A stretch of DNA of 64,000 nucleotides from Roseateles_C aquae (GCF_032337115.1 NZ_JAVXZY010000012.1:108378-172377), one strand, 5' to 3'; shown: positions 27,208 through 38,294, counted from the first letter of the stretch. Program-made: numbers and translations. The notes: generated by a model from the letters alone, not told the origin.

Positions 27208-28470
27208 TTACTTCGAGAACCACCCCACCACGCGCTGGCGCAGCCGCTCAAAGAAGCCCGCGCGTTCCACGTCAGCCAGTGCCACGACCTGGGCTTCGCC
27301 AAGCGCCTTGCCGTTGGCCGTGGCGACGATCTTGCCGATCACGGTGCCCTTGGCGATGGGCGCTTCGATGGTCGGATTCAGCGTGAGGGCGGTCTTGACG
27401 GCGGCGGCCTGGCCCTTGGGCACTACCAGGGTCCAGGGCTGGGCGAGGCCGGCATTGACGGCCGGGGCCACGCCGTAGGTGACCTTGGCGCTGGCGAGCG
27501 TGGCGCCAGCCTGTGCGGGGGTGGCTTCCTCGAAGTTCGCGTAGCCCCAGTTGAACAGCACGCGGGTCTGGTCGGCACGGGCCTGCTTGCTGTCGGCATT
27601 CATGATCACCGAGATCAGGCGCATGCCGTTGCGCTTGGACGATGCCGTCAGGCAGTAGCCGGCTTCCTCGGTGTGGCCGGTCTTGAGGCCGTCCACCGTC
27701 GGGTCGGTGTACAGCAACGCATTGCGGTTGCCCTGCTTGATGCCGTTGTAGCTGAACTCGCGCTCGGCGTAGATCGGGTAGAACTCGGCGCTGTTGCGGA
27801 TGATGGCGGCGGCCAGCACGGCCAGGTCGCGGGCCGAGGCCTTGTTGTTGGGGTCGGGCAGGCCGGCCGAGTTGGCGAACTGGGTCTTGCTCATGCCCAG
27901 CTTCTTGGCCTCGGTGTTCATCATCGCCACGAAGCCGGCCTCGGAGCCGCCGATGTGCTCGGCCAGGGCCTTGGAGGCGTCGTTGCCACTGGCGATCACC
28001 ACGCCGCGCAGCATGTCCATCAGCGAGGCCTGCGCGTTGAGCGGCACGAACATGCAGCTGTCACCGTCCTTGCCGCCGCGACACCAGGCGTTCAGGCTCA
28101 TGGTGACCGGATCGGTGGGCTTGACCTTGCCGCTCTTGAGCGCCTGCTCGACCAGGTAGCTGGTCATCATCTTGGTCAGCGAGGCCGGCGGCAGCGGCTC
28201 GTCGGGGTTCGACGAGGCCAGCAGCTGCCCGGTATTGAAGTCCATCAGCACCCAGGCCTTGTTGGCGAGCAGGGGCACCGATTGCCCGTTGGCGTCGGTG
28301 GTCATCGCCGGTTCAGCGGCGGCCTTGTCGGCCTTGTCGGTCTTCTGCTTGTGCGCGGCGGCACGCGGCTTGGCGTGCGGGGCGCTGAGCGCCGTCGTGG
28401 GCTGGGCAAGCAAGAGGGCGCTGGCAAGCACGGCAGAAAGCTGGAAGGCAGAGTGGGAGCGGGAATTCAT
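27208..28470 (-). CDS. dacA: D-alanyl-D-alanine carboxypeptidase (PBP5/6 family)
   Basis: A 420-residue periplasmic penicillin-binding protein that removes the terminal D-Ala from peptidoglycan pentapeptides. After a signal peptide (about 1-30) and a Lys/Ala-rich linker it shows the serine peptidase S11 motifs: SLTK at 97-100 in 'PPASLTKMM', SGN in 'VIASGNDAS', and KTG in 'VDGLKTGHTEEAG'. The C-terminal PBP5-type domain ends in an amphipathic helix ('FFERLRQRVVGWFSK') that anchors it to the inner membrane. The ATG at 28470 was chosen because the signal peptide follows it; no strong ribosome binding site is visible, and an in-frame ATG about 13 codons upstream is possible. Confidence 0.94.
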   Translation of the reverse strand: MNSRSHSAFQLSAVLASALLLAQPTTALSAPHAKPRAAAHKQKTDKADKAAAEPAMTTDANGQSVPLLANKAWVLMDFNTGQLLASSNPDEPLPPASLTKMMTSYLVEQALKSGKVKPTDPVTMSLNAWCRGGKDGDSCMFVPLNAQASLMDMLRGVVIASGNDASKALAEHIGGSEAGFVAMMNTEAKKLGMSKTQFANSAGLPDPNNKASARDLAVLAAAIIRNSAEFYPIYAEREFSYNGIKQGNRNALLYTDPTVDGLKTGHTEEAGYCLTASSKRNGMRLISVIMNADSKQARADQTRVLFNWGYANFEEATPAQAGATLASAKVTYGVAPAVNAGLAQPWTLVVPKGQAAAVKTALTLNPTIEAPIAKGTVIGKIVATANGKALGEAQVVALADVERAGFFERLRQRVVGWFSK

Positions 28471-29060
28471 CGAGAGGTGCTTTTTCAGGAAGGCGACAGC
28501 GGGGAGCATCAAAGAGCCGGCAAGGGGCACGGGGCGCCAGACCGCCGGAACGGGCATTGTGCCAATGGATTCTTGCAGGGCGGTCCAGGCGGCCCATGCA
28601 GGCAGAGTTGCAGGCGGAGTTGCAGCGCGTGGTGATGTGCATCGGGGCTGGGCTGCGCGCGTGTTCGTGGCGGGTGTTTGCCCTGCGCTCAGGGAGAAAT
28701 GGGCAACATGGTTGTCGCAGTTCAGTGATGACTGAACCGCAACGGTCGGCAAATCATGGACTTGCCCGATCCGTGATCGGCGCTCTCTGAACGCGTGGTT
28801 CATGCATGTCTGAACAAACCCAAACTTGGCTCGTTACCTTGCTCGAATGCTGGCAAGGACTTGCGGCGCAAGCGCGCTTGTCGGATCTAAAACAGGCCTC
28901 AAGACCGAGCCCTTATACTGGCGGCAGTTTCCGTCTTCGGTGCCGTGTCGGGCACGGTGTGGTTCGGAGACCTCCTCAGCGCAGGTCTGGTGTTGTTTGC
29001 CTCCTTGTTCCTGGTCATCGAGATCTCTTTGGAGATCGAGAGCCAAACCAAGGGGAAAAA

Positions 29061-29240
29061 ATGAAACTGAAACTCAAGCTGAAAAGCAATCGAAGGGGCG
29101 CGGAGTACCTGGGGGATGCGCACCAGACACTGCAGGGAGGTCACGGCTTCGCCGGGCTCGAATTAGGCCCAAAGAGGGCTCCACCCCCGCCAATACTGAA
29201 AAACGCCCGTCAAGGGCGTTTTTTTTGCGCTGCGTCTTAG
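29061..29240 (+). CDS. Doubtful 59-residue small ORF
   Basis: It begins with an ATG five bases after AAGGGG, an excellent ribosome binding site, and starts 'MKLKLKLKSNRR'. The ATG overlaps the stop (ATGA) of a hydrophobic frame, 28891-29064, which encodes a transmembrane-like stretch ('SAGLVLFASLFLVIEISLEI') but lacks an ATG. The 3' part of this ORF runs through the terminator hairpin, which argues against it being translated as a whole. It could be a leader peptide, a remnant, or chance. Confidence 0.25.
   Translation: MKLKLKLKSNRRGAEYLGDAHQTLQGGHGFAGLELGPKRAPPPPILKNARQGRFFCAAS
29199..29226 (+). terminator. Strong rho-independent terminator
   Basis: An A-run, the stem ACGCCC/GGGCGT with a 5-nt GTCAA loop, and a run of eight T. 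It points rightward, although no established gene ends just upstream; it may end a small RNA or small-protein transcript starting near 28926. Confidence 0.85.
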
Positions 29241-29427
29241 CGGTCGCCCTTCTTGCAAGCTCCAACCTGGCGGGAGCAGAACCTCAGTACGTGCTTACCG
29301 GTGGACTAACTGCCCCCGACTCAACAACACAGATCTTTCGCTGCAAAAGGCTCGAAAAGTTCGGCGTTGAATGAACAAAGTTCAGACCTGAATGGTTTTC
29401 GACAGTGAAGTGAAGGGGGCGCTGTGC

Positions 29428-29468
29428 TTGCCAAACACCGCCTATGTGTACTACAGTACTGATACACG
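29428..29468 (+). promoter_or_regulatory. Promoter and probable GntR operator of the ABC operon
   Basis: TTGCCA (29428-29433) and TACAGT (29452-29457) form a sigma70-like promoter with an 18-bp spacer. The -10 region lies inside an imperfect dyad, GTGTACTACAGTACTGATACAC (29446-29467), resembling operators of YtrA-type GntR repressors. This suggests autorepression of the regulator-transporter operon. Confidence 0.5.
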
Positions 29469-29501
29469 TAGTCAGCAACCCAACGCAGCCCCCCCATCAC
29501 C

Positions 29502-29903
29502 GTGCAGCACGACGCGACCCTGTTCAGCATCAACACCGGTTCCACCGAGCCGATCTATCGCCAGCTGCTGGAGCAGTTGCGAAGGCGCATCGTCGCTGGC
29601 CAGTTGGTGGCCGGCGACGAGATGCCCTCGGTGCGCGAGGTGGCGCAGGCGCTGGCGGTGAATCCGATGACGGTGTCCAAGGCCTTCAGCCTGATGGAGG
29701 CCGAGGGCCTGGTCGAGCGGCGGCGTGGGCTGTCGATGGTGATTGCCCAGCAGCACCGGCGTGCCCAGACGCAGAGCTCGCGGATCGAGCTGCTGCGCCC
29801 CACGCTGGAGCGCGCCGCCGCCGAAGCGCAGCAGCTGGAACTGCCGGCCGCCCAGGTGCTGGCCCTGTTTGAACAACTTCTTGCCAAGGGGGAAACCCGA
29901 TGA
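29502..29903 (+). CDS. GntR family regulator, YtrA subfamily
   Basis: A 133-residue regulator. The N-terminal GntR winged helix covers residues 15-80: 'PIYRQLLEQLRRRIVAGQLVAGDEMPSVREVAQALAVNPMTVSKAF'. The C-terminal effector part is only ~50 residues, as expected for the YtrA subfamily, which usually controls an adjacent ABC transporter. It starts at GTG (29502). Its stop overlaps the ABC ATPase start (ATGA). A palindrome in its promoter is the likely binding site. Confidence 0.92.
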   Translation: MQHDATLFSINTGSTEPIYRQLLEQLRRRIVAGQLVAGDEMPSVREVAQALAVNPMTVSKAFSLMEAEGLVERRRGLSMVIAQQHRRAQTQSSRIELLRPTLERAAAEAQQLELPAAQVLALFEQLLAKGETR

Positions 29904-30829
29904 ACTCAGTCCTGATCGGTGCGTCCACCACCATGGCCTCCATGCCCACCAGCGCCGAGCACCTGGCGCTGGCACACAGCGCGCAGCTGCGCGGCGTCAA
30001 CCTCAGCTATGGCGAGAAACCGGTGCTGCGCCAGCTGGACTGGCAGCTGCTACCCGGCCAAGTGATTGGCCTGCTGGGTCGCAACGGCGCCGGCAAGACC
30101 ACGCTGCTGGAAACCCTGCTGGGCCTGCGCGAACCGAGCAGCGGCGAGGTGCAGCTGTTCGGCCAGCCGGCCCAGCGCCTGGACGATGCGGTGCGGGCGC
30201 GCATCGGCTATGTACCGCAGCAGTCCACGCTGTTCGAGGCCTTCACCGCGCGCCAGCTGCTGGCCTACTTCAAGAGCTTCTACCCGCGCTGGAACGAGGC
30301 CAAGGTGGAGGGCCTGCTGTCGCGCTGGGAGCTGCCGCTGGATCAGCAGATCGGGCGCCTGTCGGGTGGCCAGCAGCAGCGGCTGTCCATCGTCCGTGCG
30401 TTGGCCCATGACCCCGATCTGCTGGTGCTCGATGAGCCGGTGGCCAGCCTGGACCCGGTTGGTCGGCGCGACTTTCTGCGCGAGCTGGTCGAGCAGGTGC
30501 TGGAACGCGGCACGACGGTGGTGTTTTCGACGCACATCCTGTCGGATCTGGAGCGTGTGGCCTTCAATGTGGCCTTTCTGCGCGAGGGCCGCATCGCGCT
30601 GCAGGCACCGCTGGATGAGTTGCAGGAGCAGCTGCGTGTCGGCACCGGCACGCCGGCCGAGCTGGCCGCGCTGCAGCAGCGCCTGCAGGCCGAGCTGCTG
30701 CGCCGCACCCCGCTGGACGCCGGGCGCGAGCGCTGGCTGCTGCGCCTGCCGCAGGCGCCGCTGGCCGGCGAGGCGGCGCGCGAGCTGCCGGCGATGAATC
30801 TGGAAGACCTGTTCATGGAGCTGAGCTGA
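29900..30829 (+). CDS. ABC transporter ATP-binding protein
   Basis: A 309-residue ATPase: Walker A 'GLLGRNGAGKTTLLE', Q-loop 'YVPQQSTLFEAF', signature 'RLSGGQQQRLS', Walker B 'LLVLDEPVASLD' and the H-loop His in 'VFSTHILSD'. It belongs to the CcmA/YtrB-like exporter ATPases; a ~75-residue C-terminal tail follows the core. It overlaps the GntR stop by 4 bp and the permease start by 1 bp, so the three genes form one operon. The substrate is unknown; YtrABC-type systems often respond to cell-envelope antibiotics. Confidence 0.93.
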   Translation: MNSVLIGASTTMASMPTSAEHLALAHSAQLRGVNLSYGEKPVLRQLDWQLLPGQVIGLLGRNGAGKTTLLETLLGLREPSSGEVQLFGQPAQRLDDAVRARIGYVPQQSTLFEAFTARQLLAYFKSFYPRWNEAKVEGLLSRWELPLDQQIGRLSGGQQQRLSIVRALAHDPDLLVLDEPVASLDPVGRRDFLRELVEQVLERGTTVVFSTHILSDLERVAFNVAFLREGRIALQAPLDELQEQLRVGTGTPAELAALQQRLQAELLRRTPLDAGRERWLLRLPQAPLAGEAARELPAMNLEDLFMELS

Positions 30830-32274
30830 TGAGTGCGCTGCAACAGTACGGCCGTCTGCTGGCCGCGCCCTGGCAGCAGCGGCGCAACGAGAGCTGGCCC
30901 TGGGGCCTGCTGCTGATCGCGCTGGGTCTGCTGGCACTGCCGCTGACAGTGGGGCTGGCCGAATCGTGGGCAGCCGCTCGCTTCATGGCCTGGGTCAGCC
31001 TGCTGGCCGCGGTGCTGGGCCTGTGGGCGCTGCAGATCGGCAGCCTGCTGAGCCAGAACGATGCCATGCTGGCCCGGCTCATGCCGCAGCAGCTGCGGCG
31101 CTTGCGCGAGCTGGCACTGATGCTCAGCGCCGTGCTGCTGGCGCTGACGGCCCTGCTGGCCGGGCTGCTCGACAAGGACCCCTTGTTGTGGGTGGCCCTG
31201 TGCATCGGGCTGCAAATTCAGCTGATCGCCTTCATGCGTGGCAGCTACTGGGGTCAGCTGATCTGGTGTGCGCTGTTCGCCATGAACAGCCCGATTTGGC
31301 CGCCTTTGGTGAATGCCTGGAGCACCTGGCGCGCCGAGCAGCCATTCGGTCTGGCGCTAGGCGTGCTGCTGTCTGGTGCCTATGCAATCCGACGATTGTT
31401 CGGCGAAGGCGGGACGACTCATCAACGGCGTCAGGCTCGCCGCGAGCGTGAGCTGAAGACGCTGCGCCTGACGGTCAGCGGCCAGTCCGGCGTGCTCCAC
31501 GGCGGGCGACTGAACCGCGCAATCATGGCCTTCTTCAATGCGCCCTACCGCTGGCAGATGGCCCGGCTGTTGCGCCACCCCGGGCACGATGCAGCGTCCG
31601 CCCTGGCTCGCGCCGAGCTGAGCCTGGGCGCGGCCACGCACTGGGCGACGCAGCTGGCCAGCCTGCTGGTCTTTGCCGCCTTGCTGCTGATCACCGGCGT
31701 GGTGCTGTGGCTGACACTGGGCCCTTCAGCCTTTGAAGCCTTGGACAAGGGCGCCAGCGTCGGCCTGAGCATTGCCGCCGTCAGCATTGCCTTGAACCCC
31801 TTGCTCGGCCTGCGCGCGGCACTGTGGCGCACCCGCCATGAGCAGGCCTTGCTGATGCTGCTGCCGGGCATGCCGCAGGGCAGCCAGCTGAACCGCATGC
31901 TGGCGGCACGCTGGTTGCGCCAGCTCGGCTGCTTGCTGCTGCCGGCGGTGCTGCTGCTGGTCATGCTGGATCAGCTGGGTGGTTCGGCCAGGCAGTTTGT
32001 CGGTTATCTGATTGCCATGCTGCCCTACAGCCTGTGCCTGGTCGACGACTGGTCGCGGCTGCGCGAACGCAGCGGCCAGCTGCTGGCGCAGATGCTGGTC
32101 GGCATGGTGGTGGGCGCGCCGCTGATCAATGGCCTGATCCGCAGCCTGGGCTGCTCACCCTGGTTGGCGCTGGCGGTGGTGATGGGCCTGGTGGGCCTGC
32201 TGCTGTGGCGCGCCTGGAAGCGACTGGATGGCTACCCGCAGGCCTGGCCGGCGGGGCGATTGAACGTGGGTTGA
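30829..32274 (+). CDS. ABC transporter membrane protein (unassigned permease)
   Basis: A 481-residue membrane protein with roughly eleven or twelve hydrophobic helices, split by a cytoplasmic basic segment at about residues 190-225 ('HQRRQARRERELKTLRLTV'). No ABC-2 family signature was recognised, but its start overlaps the ATPase stop (TGATG) and no other permease is present, so it is taken as the membrane partner. Near the 3' end two consecutive GAACGTGGGTTGAACGTGGGCTGAA units form a short tandem repeat across the stop codon. Confidence 0.8.
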   Translation: MSALQQYGRLLAAPWQQRRNESWPWGLLLIALGLLALPLTVGLAESWAAARFMAWVSLLAAVLGLWALQIGSLLSQNDAMLARLMPQQLRRLRELALMLSAVLLALTALLAGLLDKDPLLWVALCIGLQIQLIAFMRGSYWGQLIWCALFAMNSPIWPPLVNAWSTWRAEQPFGLALGVLLSGAYAIRRLFGEGGTTHQRRQARRERELKTLRLTVSGQSGVLHGGRLNRAIMAFFNAPYRWQMARLLRHPGHDAASALARAELSLGAATHWATQLASLLVFAALLLITGVVLWLTLGPSAFEALDKGASVGLSIAAVSIALNPLLGLRAALWRTRHEQALLMLLPGMPQGSQLNRMLAARWLRQLGCLLLPAVLLLVMLDQLGGSARQFVGYLIAMLPYSLCLVDDWSRLRERSGQLLAQMLVGMVVGAPLINGLIRSLGCSPWLALAVVMGLVGLLLWRAWKRLDGYPQAWPAGRLNVG

Positions 32275-32319
32275 ACGTGGGCTGAATGGTGCTTGAGCGT
32301 TGGCTGAGCGCGGGCAGCG

Positions 32320-32733
32320 TCAGCGCAGCCAGCCGATGATCTGCGCGGCCTGCAGCGCGCCGCTGATGCGCCGCACTTCGCGGCCGCCCTGCAGCTGGAT
32401 CAGCGTCGGGATGCTGCGAATGCCGTAGTGCTGCGAGAGCCGTGGCGCTTCGTCGCTGTTCACCTTGAGCAGCAGGGCCCGGCCCTTCAGCTGGCGCGCT
32501 GCGGCTTCGAACTGCGGTGCCATCGCCCGGCAGGGGCCGCACCAGGGCGCCCAGAAATCGACCAGGACGGGCAGCTCGCTGCCGGCGACGATGGCGGTGA
32601 ACCGCGCTTCGTCAACCTCGATGGCGTGGCCCGAGAGCAGCGGCTGCTTGCAGTGGCCGCAGCTGGGGTCGTCGCCGCAGCGCTCGTCAGGCACGCGGTT
32701 CTTGGCAAGGCAGTGGGGGCAGGTGATCAGCAT
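32320..32733 (-). CDS. trxC: Thioredoxin 2 (TrxC)
   Basis: A 137-residue cytoplasmic disulfide reductase. An N-terminal zinc finger is built from 'CPHC' (residues 5-8) and 'CGHC' (about 25-28), followed by the thioredoxin fold with active site WCGPC in 'VDFWAPWCGPCRAM' and the cis-Pro in 'SIPTLIQLQGG'. This zinc finger separates TrxC from TrxA. Related enzymes respond to oxidative stress. It lies 30 bp downstream of a LysR gene on the same strand and may be cotranscribed with it. The redox link is suggestive, but the LysR is not OxyR-like. Confidence 0.95.
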   Translation of the reverse strand: MLITCPHCLAKNRVPDERCGDDPSCGHCKQPLLSGHAIEVDEARFTAIVAGSELPVLVDFWAPWCGPCRAMAPQFEAAARQLKGRALLLKVNSDEAPRLSQHYGIRSIPTLIQLQGGREVRRISGALQAAQIIGWLR

Positions 32734-32763
32734 CGCTGGCAGATAGGGGCGCCACGTGGCAAG

Positions 32764-33708
32764 TCAAGGTGCAGCTTTCAGCAGCGCTTCAATGCCGGCG
32801 CCCACCTCCTGCATGAAGGCGCGCACCCGGGCGGTCTGGCGCAGGTCGGCATGGGTGAGCAGCCAGACCGGCGTGCTCACGTCTTCCAGCACCTCGGACA
32901 CCGGCAGCAGCTCGGGCTCCTGCGCCTCGATGATGGTGGGCAGCAGGGCCAGGGCCAGGCCGGTGCGCGCCATCGCCACGGCGGGGTGCAGCAGATCGAG
33001 CCGCATCACGATGCGTTCGGGCGCGACGTGGTCCAGCATCCAACGATCAAAGAAGCGGCGGCGCCGTTCGCGGTCAAAGCCGATCCAGGGATAGTCGCGG
33101 CACAGCTGTTCGACCGGCGTGATCGCCTGCGGCAGCCCCGGCGCGCCGCGGCGCGCATAAACGCGCATGCGCAGCTCGCCAAGCCGGCGGCCGACCAGAT
33201 GCTCAGGCACCTCGCGGCTCATGCGCAGCGCCACGTCGGCGTCGCGGCTGGACATATCGACCAGGGCCGAGTTCTCCTGCACCTCGACGGCAATGCCCGG
33301 ATGGCTGCGCGCAAAGGCGGCCAGCGGCTCGGGCAGCAGGTAGAGCGTGGCGACGAAGGCGGTGGACAAGCGCAGGCTGCCCTGCAGCTGCAGATCGCGG
33401 CCGATGATGCGCCGCTGCAGCTCGGCAATGCCGGGCTGCATCTCGCGGGCCTGCGCGGCCATCAGCTCGCCGGCCTCGGTCGGCGCATAGCCCTGGCGGT
33501 GCCGCTCGAACAGCCGGGCGCCCAAGCGCGCCTCCAGCGCGTCGAGCCGGCGCAGCACCGTGCTGTGGCGCACGCCCAGGCGCTGCGCGGCGCCATTGAG
33601 CGAGCCGGCGTCGGCAATCGCCAGCGCCCAGCGCAAGTCGTCCCAGTCCAGCGCCGGGCCGGTGTCCTCGGCCGAGCTGCCGGCCGGGTGGCTTGTGCGT
33701 TTCTGCAT
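32764..33708 (-). CDS. LysR family transcriptional regulator
   Basis: A 314-residue regulator. The HTH domain is at about residues 22-80 ('LRWALAIADAGSLNGAAQRLGVRHSTVLRRLDALEARLG'), followed by a LysR substrate-binding domain of the type in 'DVALRMSREVPEHLVGRRLGEL'. The start is the ATG at 33708; an upstream in-frame start at 33759 would add 17 residues. It is divergent, across 81 bp, from the 55-residue protein and the tautomerase, which are its probable targets, and trxC follows it. The inducer is unknown. Confidence 0.9.
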   Translation of the reverse strand: MQKRTSHPAGSSAEDTGPALDWDDLRWALAIADAGSLNGAAQRLGVRHSTVLRRLDALEARLGARLFERHRQGYAPTEAGELMAAQAREMQPGIAELQRRIIGRDLQLQGSLRLSTAFVATLYLLPEPLAAFARSHPGIAVEVQENSALVDMSSRDADVALRMSREVPEHLVGRRLGELRMRVYARRGAPGLPQAITPVEQLCRDYPWIGFDRERRRRFFDRWMLDHVAPERIVMRLDLLHPAVAMARTGLALALLPTIIEAQEPELLPVSEVLEDVSTPVWLLTHADLRQTARVRAFMQEVGAGIEALLKAAP

Positions 33709-33789
33709 TTTCGTAAAGCGCAGCAGGTGGTTGTTTGAGCGAGATTGCAAACATAGCATGGCCTCACTCGATCACCACGGAGTTTTGCC

Positions 33790-33957
33790 ATGAGCGTCAT
33801 CCGCCCTTTCCAACGGCCGCCGCAAGCCGCGGCCGCAGCACCCACGGAGCGCGCCACGCCGGCGCCGCGACCCTTGCTGGACCGCTATTTCCAGGCCTGG
33901 TTCGAGCGCGCCTACCGCCGCTGGTCCAGCGCTGATCGCTATGCCCGTTACTACTGA
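33790..33957 (+). CDS. 55-residue small protein
   Basis: A short basic, aromatic-rich protein. The N-terminal half is Pro/Ala-rich and probably disordered; the C-terminal half ('RYFQAWFERAYRRWSSADRY') is likely an amphipathic helix with many Tyr, Trp and Arg. Codon use matches neighbouring real genes. It lies 12 bp upstream of the tautomerase gene and divergent from LysR, which supports a two-gene operon. Not recognised as any family. Confidence 0.6.
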   Translation: MSVIRPFQRPPQAAAAAPTERATPAPRPLLDRYFQAWFERAYRRWSSADRYARYY

Positions 33958-34333
33958 AGGCCTGACACCATGCCGCATCTGCACCTGAGCCTCAGCGACG
34001 AGGCCGCCCCCGATCTTGCCCAATTGGCCGCCGCACTGACCGCGCTGACCGCCCGCACGCTGCACAAGGACCCGAGCCTGACGACGCTGCGGGTCGACCG
34101 CCTCGCGCCTGGCCACTGGTTTGCCGCTGGCGCAGCGCTGCCGGCTGGGCAGCACGCCCATCAGCTGGAGATCCAGGTCACCGCCGGCACCAATGGCGAG
34201 GCCGAAGTCGCCGCCTGGCTGGCCGGCGCCGATGCGCTGTTGCGCGAGGCGCTGGGCGGTGATGGGCATGGGCATCCGCCCTGCTATCTGGTCGTGCAGA
34301 CGCTGGACGCCGCCCACTGGGGCTACAACGGCC

Positions 34334-36808
<2,475 letters not shown>

Positions 36809-36818
36809 CGGCTGCCCT

Positions 36819-37850
36819 TCAGCCGGGCGCGCGGCGCGGCTGGGCTTCGCTGACCCGCTCGCCGAACTCCACCCGATTGCGACCGTTGGCCTTGGCCGCG
36901 TAGAGGGCCTTGTCGGCGCGCGCTTCGACGGCGGCAATCGTGTCGCCCGGCGTGTAGACAGCAACCCCGAAGCTGCCGGTGCAGCGCTCGACGCGCGGGA
37001 ACTGCTGCTCCTCGATGCGCAGGCGCAGGTTTTCGGCGACCTGCATGCCGCCGGCCGCATCGGTATCGGGGCAGATGATCAGGAACTCCTCGCCGCCCCA
37101 ACGGCCGACCACATCGCTGGCCCGCACGCGCACCTGCAGGATCTGCGCCAGCGTGATCAGCACTTCGTCGCCGACATGGTGGCCATAGGTGTCGTTGACC
37201 CGCTTGAAGCGGTCCAGATCGAGCAGGATCAGCGCGAAGCTACGCCCGGTGCGGCCGGCGGCGGCGAACTCGCGTTCGAGCACGCGATCGAGGAAGAGCC
37301 GGTTGTAGAGCTTGGTCAGCCGATCGGTGACCGACAACTCTTCCAGCTCGCGGTTCTTCTCGACCAACTCCTGCGTGCGCTCGGCCACCGTCTGCTCAAG
37401 CTCCTCGTTCATCCGGCGCAGTTCCTGCACATGGCGCTGCAGCTCGGCATTGAGCTGGAAGGCGCGCAGGGCCGCCTGCGTGGTCAGCACCACATCCTCG
37501 TTATGCCAGGGCTTCTCGAGAAAGCGAAACAGATTGGCCTCGTTGATCGCGCGCTTGACACCATCGAGGTTGCTTTGGCCGGTCAGCATGATGGTCAGCA
37601 CATCGGGCAAGCGCTGGTGCACGCGCACCAGCAGCTCGTCGCCCTTCATGCCGGGCATGATGTAGTCGGCCACGATGACGGCCAGCGTCTGGCCCTCGCG
37701 CTCCATCTCGTCGATCAGCTCCAGCGCCTCGGCGCCGCTCTCGGCAATCTCGATCAGCTGCCCATGCAGCAGGTTCTTGCTGAGCAGCGAGCGCAGCGAG
37801 GTCAACACGCCGCTGTCGTCGTCGACACAGAGAATCACTTCTTGGCCCAT
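36819..37850 (-). CDS. Receiver-GGDEF response regulator (diguanylate cyclase)
   Basis: A 343-residue output protein. Residues 1-125 are a receiver domain with acidic pocket DDD (10-12), phospho-acceptor D62 in 'VADYIMPGMKG', and the switch Thr and Lys. A coiled coil ('LQRHVQELRRMNEELEQTVAERTQELVEKN') joins it to a GGDEF domain (about 175-335) with active-site GGEEF and an RxxD inhibitory site (R-A-S-D) exactly five residues before it. It should make c-di-GMP when phosphorylated and be feedback-inhibited. This PleD/WspR-like design is the only evident output of the kinase cluster. AAGGAG lies nine bases before the ATG at 37850; the ATG at 37859 directly abuts it and is less likely. Confidence 0.94.
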   Translation of the reverse strand: MGQEVILCVDDDSGVLTSLRSLLSKNLLHGQLIEIAESGAEALELIDEMEREGQTLAVIVADYIMPGMKGDELLVRVHQRLPDVLTIMLTGQSNLDGVKRAINEANLFRFLEKPWHNEDVVLTTQAALRAFQLNAELQRHVQELRRMNEELEQTVAERTQELVEKNRELEELSVTDRLTKLYNRLFLDRVLEREFAAAGRTGRSFALILLDLDRFKRVNDTYGHHVGDEVLITLAQILQVRVRASDVVGRWGGEEFLIICPDTDAAGGMQVAENLRLRIEEQQFPRVERCTGSFGVAVYTPGDTIAAVEARADKALYAAKANGRNRVEFGERVSEAQPRRAPG

Positions 37851-37868
37851 GCTACTCATCTCCTTGGC

Positions 37869-38294
37869 TCAGACGCCCAGTTCGCTGGGGCGGCTGCTGG
37901 CGAAACGGGCCAAGCCCTCGTCAATGCTCTGCACCAAGGCCTGTGCGTCCCAGGGCTTGGCAATCAGGCTGCTCAGATGCCCCTCGCAACGCACCCGGTT
38001 GACCGCCGCATCGCTGACCTGGCCGGACAGCATCACCGTCACGACATAGGGAAAACGCCGACTCGCCTGGATCAGGAATTCGTCGCCCTTCATGCCCGGC
38101 ATCTGGAAATCGGAAATCACCACCAGGGGAATCAGGCCCTGTCCGGTCAGCTCGTCGAGGATTTCCAGACCCTCTTCGGCACTCTCGGCAATCTCGATCA
38201 GATGCTGGCTGCCGTAGGCCTTGCGCAGCTGATCGCGCAAGGCGCTCAGCACGATGACCTCGTCGTCCACACACAGCAATATCCCCTGCTTCAT
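37869..38294 (-). CDS. Stand-alone receiver-domain response regulator
   Basis: A 141-residue single receiver domain with no output domain. The pocket residues are DDE (10-12), phospho-acceptor D62 in 'VISDFQMPGMKG', Ser in 'VMLSGQ' and Lys in 'LIAKPW'. It is close in sequence to the receiver of the next gene, so the pair probably arose by duplication. It may act as a phosphate sink, a shuttle, or a competitor for the same kinases. Its ATG overlaps the pseudokinase stop (ATGA), and the cyclase gene follows 18 bp after its stop. Confidence 0.93.
   Translation of the reverse strand: MKQGILLCVDDEVIVLSALRDQLRKAYGSQHLIEIAESAEEGLEILDELTGQGLIPLVVISDFQMPGMKGDEFLIQASRRFPYVVTVMLSGQVSDAAVNRVRCEGHLSSLIAKPWDAQALVQSIDEGLARFASSRPSELGV

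Larger units (their letters stand above)
28471..29501. other. 1.03-kb intergenic region with a terminator and an orphan transcription unit
   Basis: No protein gene of normal length is supported between dacA (minus) and the GntR gene (plus). The stretch contains a TATACT promoter-like box at 28914-28919, two short overlapping open frames, a strong intrinsic terminator at 29199-29226, and the GntR promoter/operator at 29428-29468. Bases 28471-28890 should hold the dacA promoter, but no clear box was identified. Confidence 0.5.

Noticed and set aside
28826..29374. 182-codon plus-strand frame between dacA and gntR
   Set aside because: It runs through a strong terminator hairpin, is full of Trp/Cys/Ser/Arg without pattern, and lacks a ribosome binding site.
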